A stretch of 64,000 nt of DNA from Bradyrhizobium sp. AUGA SZCCT0283 (GTDB lineage: Bacteria > Pseudomonadota > Alphaproteobacteria > Rhizobiales > Xanthobacteraceae). This document shows positions 58,640-64,000 of the stretch, piece by piece. Location of the stretch: assembly GCF_018130385.1 (NCBI RefSeq), contig NZ_JAFCLU010000024.1:41950-105949 (forward strand), read 5' to 3'. A model generated the notes under the pieces. It had not been told where the DNA came from. It worked only from the letters and a program-made list of their open reading frames with translations, and searched no databases. The position numbers and the translations under genes were made by a program. The first letter of the stretch is position 1, and each line of letters starts with the position of its first letter.

Positions 58640-59863
58640 CTACTCCAGCCGCTCCACCTTCCGCAGCGCCGGGAACAACTTCATCCATAGCAGCGCGATC
58701 GCTATCGTGCCGACGCCGCCGAGCACCGCGGCCGGCATGGTGCCGAACAGCGCCGCAGTGACGCCACTCTCGAACTGGCCGAGCTGGTTGCTGGCGTTGA
58801 TGAAGAGGAAATTGACCGCGCCGACCCGGCCGCGCATCTCGTCGGGCGTCGAGAGCTGCACCAGCGAGAAGCGGATCACCACGCTGATCGTGTCGGCGGC
58901 GCCGAGGGCCGCCAGCGCCAGCACCGACAGCCACATCCATTGCGACAGCGCGAACACGACCGTTGCCGCGCCGAACACGATCACGGCCTGGAACATGCGC
59001 AATCCGACATGGCGATTGATGCTGTGGCGGGCCAGCACCATGGTCATCAGCAGCGCGCCGACCGCGGGCGCGGCGCGCAGGATGCCGAGGCCGAGCGGGC
59101 CGGTCTGCAGGATGTCGCGGGCATAGATCGGCAACAGCGCCGTGACGCCGCCGAGCAGCACGGCGAACAGGTCGAGCGAGATGGTGCCGAGGATCGCCGG
59201 ATTGTTGCGGATGAAGCGGACGCCGGCAAATACATCGTCGGCTGTCGCACCCGGCTTCGCAACCTCCTGCTTCTCCGTATGGATAAAGCCGGTAAGAACC
59301 GCGCCCACCAGCCAGAACACGACGATGACGAAGTAAGGCAGACTCGGCGCCAACACATAAGCCAGCCCGCCGAGCGCAGGTCCCGTGATGGTCGCGACCT
59401 GGGCTGCGCCGGAGGAGATCGCGGTCGCGCGCTGCACCGAGCCTTTGGGCGCGATCAGCGGCAGCAGCGCGGCCGTGGCGGGGCTCTCGAAGGCGCCGGC
59501 GATACCGATCACGAAGGTGGCGATGAATATCTGCGCCACGGTGAGCCAGCCGGCAAAGGTGCTGACGGCCAGAAACAGCGCCGTCGTCGCTTCCGCGATC
59601 TGGCAAAGCTGCACCACCCGCTTGCGCTCGAACCGGTCGGCGGCGTGGCCGGCGACGAAGACAAGCAGCGCCGTGGGCAGGAATTGCACCAGCCCGACCA
59701 TGCCGAGCTGGAAGGCGCTGCCGGTGATGTCGTAGATCTGCCAGCCGATCGCGACCGCCACGATCTGGCTGGCGAAGCGCGAAAGGCTGCGCGACAGCAG
59801 GAAGAACAGAAACGGCCCGTGCCTGAGCAACTCGCGGGCGCCCACCGGCATCGTCGAGGACAT
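58640..59863 (-). CDS. Major facilitator superfamily transporter (exporter-like)
   Basis: A 407-residue protein with about 11-12 helices. It has the MFS motif A loop between helices 2 and 3, GHAADRFERKRVVQLCQIAE (GxxxDRxxRK), and the second-half relative LARHSINRHVGLR. It resembles the enterobactin-exporter/EntS-type drug-H+ group. The substrate cannot be named. ATG at 59863. A palindrome separates it from the convergent SDR gene. No regulator is adjacent. Confidence 0.88.
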   Translation of the reverse strand: MSSTMPVGARELLRHGPFLFFLLSRSLSRFASQIVAVAIGWQIYDITGSAFQLGMVGLVQFLPTALLVFVAGHAADRFERKRVVQLCQIAEATTALFLAVSTFAGWLTVAQIFIATFVIGIAGAFESPATAALLPLIAPKGSVQRATAISSGAAQVATITGPALGGLAYVLAPSLPYFVIVVFWLVGAVLTGFIHTEKQEVAKPGATADDVFAGVRFIRNNPAILGTISLDLFAVLLGGVTALLPIYARDILQTGPLGLGILRAAPAVGALLMTMVLARHSINRHVGLRMFQAVIVFGAATVVFALSQWMWLSVLALAALGAADTISVVIRFSLVQLSTPDEMRGRVGAVNFLFINASNQLGQFESGVTAALFGTMPAAVLGGVGTIAIALLWMKLFPALRKVERLE

Positions 59864-59975
59864 GGAGAGACGGGGTGGCCGAGCGGGATGCAGATGTCAA
59901 CGGGCAGGCCCGCAACACGGCATTGCGCAGCCGCCCGGCGCTGGCATAATCGCTCCCGGGGTTGGCGGGGGATTC

Positions 59976-61226
59976 ATGCTGCACCTGCAATCGGGGTTTG
60001 GCGTGCTGGCGTTGCTGGCGATCGCATGGGCGCTCAGCGAGAACCGGCGCGCGGTTTCGCTGCGGCAAATGGCGGTTGGGCTTGCCGCCACCGTTATCAC
60101 CGCGCTGGTGCTGCTCAAGCTGCCGCCGGTGGCAAAGGCGTTCGGCGCCATCAACGACGCCGTCAACACGATCGCGGCGGCCACCCGCGCCGGCACCTCC
60201 TTCGTGTTCGGCTATCTCGGCGGCGGCGCCCTGCCCTTCGACCTCAAGGCGCCGGGCGCGGATTTCATCCTGGCATTTCAGGCGCTGCCGATTGTTTTGG
60301 TCATGAGCGTTCTGACGACGCTCTTGTTCTACTGGCGCGTGTTGCCGCCGATCGTGCGCGGCATGGCATGGCTCTTGGAGCGTACGCTCGGCGTCGGCGG
60401 CGCGGTGGGCCTGTCGACCGCGGCGAATATCTTTCTCGGCATGGTCGAGGCGCCGCTGTTCATCCGCCCCTATCTCGCGCAGCTCACGCGCAGCGAATTG
60501 TTTTTGGTGATGACCGGCGGCATGGCCGGCATCGCCGGCACCGTGCTGGTGCTCTACGCCACCTTCCTCGCTCCGCTGATCCCGGACGCGGCTGCGCATT
60601 TTGTCATTGCATCGGTGCTGGGCGCGCCCGCGGCCATCCTCGTTAGCCTGATCATGGTGCCGGAGACTTCGGACAAGCGCACGGGCGGGTCATTGGAAGA
60701 CCCCGACATGCATGCCTCCTCCACCATGGACGCCATCGCCAAGGGTACCACGGCGGGACTTGAACTCCTCCTGAACATCATAGCCATGCTGCTGGTGCTG
60801 GTGGCGCTGGTCTACCTCGCCAATGCCGTCCTCGGGCTGTTGCCCGAAATCGGCGGCGCCAAAATTTCGTTGCAGCGCCTGCTCGGCTACCTGATGGCGC
60901 CGGTGTGCTGGCTGATGGGCCTGCCTTGGCCGCAGGCGATCACGGCGGGCAGCCTGATGGGCACCAAGACCGTGCTCAATGAACTGATCGCCTATCTCGA
61001 TCTTTCAAAACTCGGCATGGATGCGCTCGATCCACGCTCGCGGCTGATCATGCTCTATGCGATGTGCGGCTTTGCCAATTTTGCGAGCCTCGGCATCATG
61101 ATCGGCGGCCTCGGCACGATGGCCCCGGAGCGTCGCGAGGAGATCAATGCGCTGGGGTTGAAGTCGATCGTATCGGGCACGCTGACGACGTGTTTGATGG
61201 GGGCGATCGTGGGGGTGATGACGTAA
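59976..61226 (+). CDS. Concentrative nucleoside transporter (CNT family)
   Basis: A 416-residue inner-membrane symporter of the NupC/CNT type. After three N-terminal helices comes FGYLGGGALPFDLK, then the gate domain ALPIVLVMSVLTTLLFYWRVLP and the two substrate motifs GLSTAANIFLGMVEAPLFIRPYL and SLMGTKTVLNELIAYLDL (the NEFxAY motif). It couples nucleoside entry to Na+ or H+. The ATG at 59976 has GCGGGGGA upstream; the open frame before it overlaps the MFS start region and is rejected. Monocistronic. Confidence 0.92.
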   Translation: MLHLQSGFGVLALLAIAWALSENRRAVSLRQMAVGLAATVITALVLLKLPPVAKAFGAINDAVNTIAAATRAGTSFVFGYLGGGALPFDLKAPGADFILAFQALPIVLVMSVLTTLLFYWRVLPPIVRGMAWLLERTLGVGGAVGLSTAANIFLGMVEAPLFIRPYLAQLTRSELFLVMTGGMAGIAGTVLVLYATFLAPLIPDAAAHFVIASVLGAPAAILVSLIMVPETSDKRTGGSLEDPDMHASSTMDAIAKGTTAGLELLLNIIAMLLVLVALVYLANAVLGLLPEIGGAKISLQRLLGYLMAPVCWLMGLPWPQAITAGSLMGTKTVLNELIAYLDLSKLGMDALDPRSRLIMLYAMCGFANFASLGIMIGGLGTMAPERREEINALGLKSIVSGTLTTCLMGAIVGVMT

Positions 61227-61228
61227 AA

Positions 61229-61348
61229 CTCTCGCCGTCATTCCGGGGCGGTGCGAAGCACCGAGCCCGGAATCCATTGGGCGACATGCGCAAGTGGCGA
61301 AGTAGATTCCGGGTTCGCGCTACGCGCGCCCCGGAATGACGGCGAGAG
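61229..61348. repeat. Intergenic palindrome, CTCTCGCCGTCATTCCGGGG family
   Basis: Perfect 20-bp terminal inverted repeat CTCTCGCCGTCATTCCGGGG with a GC-rich inner part. It begins 2 bp after the CNT gene stop and lies against the stop of the convergent cupin gene. Confidence 0.8.
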
Positions 61349-61897
61349 CTAATTCGCCAATTCCACCGTCTTGAACTCCGCCGGCAAAATCACTTCCAAG
61401 AGTTCGACGTCGTCGGAATAATCCATGATCAGGTGCTTGATGCGCGGCGGCTGGGTCCAGGCGCTGCCTTCCTTCATCAGCGTCTCGCCCTGGCCTTCCA
61501 TGTAGGTCTTCACCCAGCCCTTTAGCACGTAGACCATCTGGAATTCGACGTCGTGGTAATGCAGTTTTGAAACTTCCGCCGGATTGCACGGGCCGATCAG
61601 GCGGATCACATGCGCCTGGGCCAGGCCGTGGGTCGCGTCCGCGATGCCGAGGTCGCGGTAATGCGCGTAAGCGCGCAGGCCGTCGGCCTTGAAATCTTCT
61701 TCACGGTGATGGCTGATGGCGATGCGCTGCTTCGGCCGCGCCTTCCTGGCCGGTTTTGACTTGGCTGCCGCAACGCCCCTCGCCTTCGACGTGATGGCCT
61801 TGCGGGCTGAGGATTTGGCTGCGGTCTTGTGGCCCGACCATTTCTTCTTCACGGCGGGCTGCGCTGCGGCGCGCGACGCGACTTTCTTCTTGGCCAT
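61349..61897 (-). CDS. Cupin-domain protein with Lys/Ala-rich N terminus
   Basis: A 182-residue protein. The first ~60 residues are Lys/Ala-rich and basic (AKKKVASRAAAQPAVKKKWSG, then SARKAITSKARGVAAAKSKP), resembling a nucleic-acid-binding tail. The rest is a single cupin barrel: LHYHDVEFQMVYVLKGWVKTYMEGQGE with the His-His-Glu metal motif and WTQPPRIKHLIMDYSDDVELLEV with the last His. The ATG at 61897 has GGGAGG at good spacing. The basic tail is unusual for a cupin. Function unknown. Confidence 0.75.
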   Translation of the reverse strand: MAKKKVASRAAAQPAVKKKWSGHKTAAKSSARKAITSKARGVAAAKSKPARKARPKQRIAISHHREEDFKADGLRAYAHYRDLGIADATHGLAQAHVIRLIGPCNPAEVSKLHYHDVEFQMVYVLKGWVKTYMEGQGETLMKEGSAWTQPPRIKHLIMDYSDDVELLEVILPAEFKTVELAN

Positions 61898-61945
61898 GGG
61901 TGCCTCCCTTCTTGTCTGTGGCGGGAGGCTAACACAGAATTTTTT

Positions 61946-62030
61946 CGTAGAGTGGGCAAAGCGCAACGTGCCCACCAGCGCGAGCTGAGTGTCAGATGGT
62001 GGGCACGACGCAAGCGCCTTTGCCCACCCT
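61946..62030. repeat. Intergenic palindrome, GGGTGGGCA family, copy 3
   Basis: CGTAGAGTGGGCAAAGCG and CGCCTTTGCCCACCCT arms and an inner GTGCCCACC/GGTGGGCAC pair, 85 bp, between the cupin gene and usg. Confidence 0.8.
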
Positions 62031-62040
62031 TGTATCTCAA

Positions 62041-62328
62041 TCAATGCAGCCTGAACACGCCGTCGACCGCGCGCAGCTCGGCGGGCTTGATCAGCCTGGA
62101 ATGCGCGACGGTGACAGAATACAGCGGACCATCAAGCTTTTCCTGCCAGAAGGCGAGGAAATCCTTCAGCGCCGGGAATTTCGGAAACAGATCGTAATTC
62201 TGCCAGACATAGGTCTGCAGCAATGACGGATGATCGGGCATCCGATACAGGATTTGCGCCGTCGTCAGCCCGTAACCCAGCACCTGCTTCCGGAAATCGT
62301 CGGAAGCAACTCCAACCCGCGAGACCAT
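62041..62328 (-). CDS. usg: Usg protein
   Basis: A 95-residue protein matching the alphaproteobacterial Usg family: QVLGYGLTTAQILYRMPDHP, LQTYVWQNYDLFPKFPALKDFLAFWQ and LYSVTVAHSRLIKPAELRAVDG. The name comes from the gene upstream of the tryptophan operon in Caulobacter; the older label 'subunit of phosphoribosylanthranilate isomerase' is not demonstrated. No trp gene is in the window. The ATG at 62328 has GGAGG six bases upstream. Divergent from groES. Confidence 0.9.
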   Translation of the reverse strand: MVSRVGVASDDFRKQVLGYGLTTAQILYRMPDHPSLLQTYVWQNYDLFPKFPALKDFLAFWQEKLDGPLYSVTVAHSRLIKPAELRAVDGVFRLH

Positions 62329-62477
62329 GCCAAACCTCCATTGCTGGAAGCGCATTTCACGTGGTGGCCACACACCGAGCCACCCCGGCGGAGATGCGCT
62401 CACATGAGAGAAATGTGACGCACGATACCAACCCATCACAAGCCTAAATGTTTAATGATTTGTTGAAAATTCACGCG

Positions 62478-62504
62478 TTAGCAGCAGCTTACCGCATGTG
62501 CTAA
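62478..62504. promoter_or_regulatory. Degenerate CIRCE-spaced dyad TTAGCA-N15-TGCTAA
   Basis: 27 bp. The outer six bases of both CIRCE arms (TTAGCActc-N9-gagTGCTAA) are exact and the spacing is exactly that of CIRCE, but the inner triplets are lost (GCA, ATG). Perhaps a relic or weak HrcA site. Confidence 0.4.
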
Positions 62505-62552
62505 TACGAGGTCCAAAGACCGTCGCCCGCCGATTAATCATGATTAACGAAA

Positions 62553-62579
62553 TTGGCAGGCGACATATTTGAGTGCCAA
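62553..62579 (+). promoter_or_regulatory. CIRCE-like HrcA operator upstream of groES
   Basis: TTGGCAGGC-N9-GAGTGCCAA. The right arm keeps GAGTGC and the left arm TTGGCA, with eight-base pairing AATTGGCA / TGCCAATT at the outside. Consensus CIRCE is TTAGCACTC-N9-GAGTGCTAA. Position and spacing fit HrcA control of groESL in alphaproteobacteria. The hrcA gene is not in the window. Confidence 0.65.
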
Positions 62580-62710
62580 TTTTTCTGCTAGAAGCCCTTG
62601 TCCCCCGAACAAGACTGGCTTATGTCCACCGCAGCCGAGCTGGCACTCGCCTGCCCGGACTGCCAAAATTTCAGAATCTGACAACATCTTCAGAAACTTA
62701 GGAGGACTGC

Positions 62711-63028
62711 ATGAAATTCCGTCCGCTTCACGACCGCGTCGTGGTCAAGCGCATCGACGCCGAAGAGAAGACTGCTGGCGGCATCATCATTCCGGACAGT
62801 GCCAAGGAAAAGCCCTCGCAGGGCGAAATCACCGCCGTGGGCCCGGGTGGCCGCGACGAAGCCGGCAAGCTGATCCCGATCGACCTCAAGGTCGGCGACC
62901 GCGTGCTGTTCGGCAAGTGGTCGGGCACCGAGGTCAAGATCGACGGTGAAGATCTCCTGATCATGAAGGAGTCCGACATCATGGGCGTGCTCGACGTCCC
63001 CGCCGGCACCAAGAAGAAGGCTGCCTAA
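62711..63028 (+). CDS. groES: Co-chaperonin GroES
   Basis: A 105-residue GroES: FRPLHDRVVVKRIDAEEKTAGGI with the mobile loop (TAGGIIIPDSAKEK), GEITAVGPGGRDEAG, then VGDRVLFGKWSGTEVKIDGEDLLIM. Seven copies form the lid of GroEL. AGGAGG lies just before the ATG. First gene of the groESL operon, with a 91-bp intergenic part that contains a palindrome. The C-terminal tail AGTKKKAA is typical of Bradyrhizobium. Confidence 0.97.
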   Translation: MKFRPLHDRVVVKRIDAEEKTAGGIIIPDSAKEKPSQGEITAVGPGGRDEAGKLIPIDLKVGDRVLFGKWSGTEVKIDGEDLLIMKESDIMGVLDVPAGTKKKAA

Positions 63029-63045
63029 GCGCTTCGCCTGCCACG

Positions 63046-63090
63046 CTCACCCTGAGGAGCGCCCGCAAGGCGCCTCCCCGACAGGGTGAG
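63046..63090 (+). repeat. Stem-loop between groES and groEL
   Basis: CTCACCCTG (63046-63054) pairs with CAGGGTGAG (63082-63090), with AGGAGCGCC/GGCGCCTCC inside. A shortened member of the CCTGAGGAGC palindrome family located inside the operon, where it may act as an RNA-processing or stabilising hairpin. Confidence 0.7.
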
Positions 63091-63119
63091 AGACAAGCAT
63101 CAACTCAGGGAAATCCAAT

Positions 63120-64000
<881 letters not shown>

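Larger units (their letters stand above)
62329..62710. other. Divergent usg/groES control region
   Basis: 382 bp without a gene. It holds two CIRCE-spaced dyads (62478-62504 and 62553-62579) and a perfect 14-bp palindrome TTAATCATGATTAA at 62534-62547. TTAACG-N16-TATTTG (62544-62571) overlaps the second dyad and could be the groESL promoter; no convincing RpoH-type CTTG promoter was seen. Confidence 0.5.

Noticed and set aside
59871..59910. tRNA-like stretch GGTGGCCGAGCGGGA
   Set aside because: It resembles a Ser/Leu tRNA D arm, but no anticodon arm, T arm or acceptor pairing follows.
58455..60646. Long frames on both strands (714 and 568 residues) across the MFS region
   Set aside because: Both cross the MFS and CNT genes in the wrong frame and have Arg/Gln/His-rich shadow composition.

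Overview
The window is 64 kb of high-GC, densely packed chromosomal DNA from an alphaproteobacterium, most likely Bradyrhizobium or a close relative in the Nitrobacteraceae. Supporting signs are a ROSE-type RNA thermometer in front of a small heat-shock gene, the alphaproteobacterial genes usg, DUF3126, DUF3775 and PAS_5, several families of intergenic palindromes typical of that genus, and many ABC importers and amidohydrolases. No phage, integrase, insertion sequence, CRISPR array or rRNA was seen. There is one tRNA, Leu(UAA).

Bases 1-6 kb hold a patatin-like lipase tail, a CBS protein, a rhomboid protease, a PAS protein and a complete polar amino-acid ABC importer. Between 6 and 8.2 kb lies a patch that looks rearranged: an unrecognised lower-GC membrane protein, a DUF6130 protein, a 46-codon stump of a PoxB-like thiamine-diphosphate enzyme and a PaaG-like crotonase. 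From 8.3 to 22.7 kb are an SLC13 transporter, host-attachment and PilZ proteins, a BTLCP cysteine protease, hsp20 with its RpoH promoter and ROSE leader, hydrolases, small secreted proteins, two very small proteins (53 and 55 residues), a gamma carbonic anhydrase and cysE. From 22.8 to 31.2 kb are membrane proteins, alpha/beta hydrolases, a flavin monooxygenase, tRNA-Leu and a PlsC acyltransferase.

From 31.6 to 44.3 kb is a divergent catabolic locus. A dipeptide-type ABC importer is transcribed leftward (binding protein, two permeases, fused double ATPase). Facing it rightward are an M20 carboxypeptidase, an MlrC-like M81 peptidase, an M20D amidohydrolase, an amidase, a crotonase and a lipase. 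Together they suggest uptake and hydrolysis of an amide- or peptide-bonded compound. From 44.4 to 50.1 kb are redox and glutathione enzymes, a short MetE-like methionine synthase, gpt and a CinA-type protein.

From 50.4 to 57.7 kb is the ATP-grasp / alpha-E / transglutaminase set and, 3.3 kb further on, the proteasome-like protease Anbu. The set is split by an orphan peptide-binding protein, a methyltransferase and a Sel1 protein. The window ends with an SDR, an MFS exporter, a CNT nucleoside transporter, a cupin, usg and the groES-groEL operon (groEL cut by the window edge) behind CIRCE-like dyads.

Regulatory structures read directly from the sequence include the ROSE element with a CTTG-N18-CTAATTT promoter, the CIRCE-like dyads, a terminator-shaped hairpin touching the carbonic anhydrase start codon, an orphan intrinsic terminator that suggests a small RNA near 2.1 kb, and at least seven families of intergenic palindromes.
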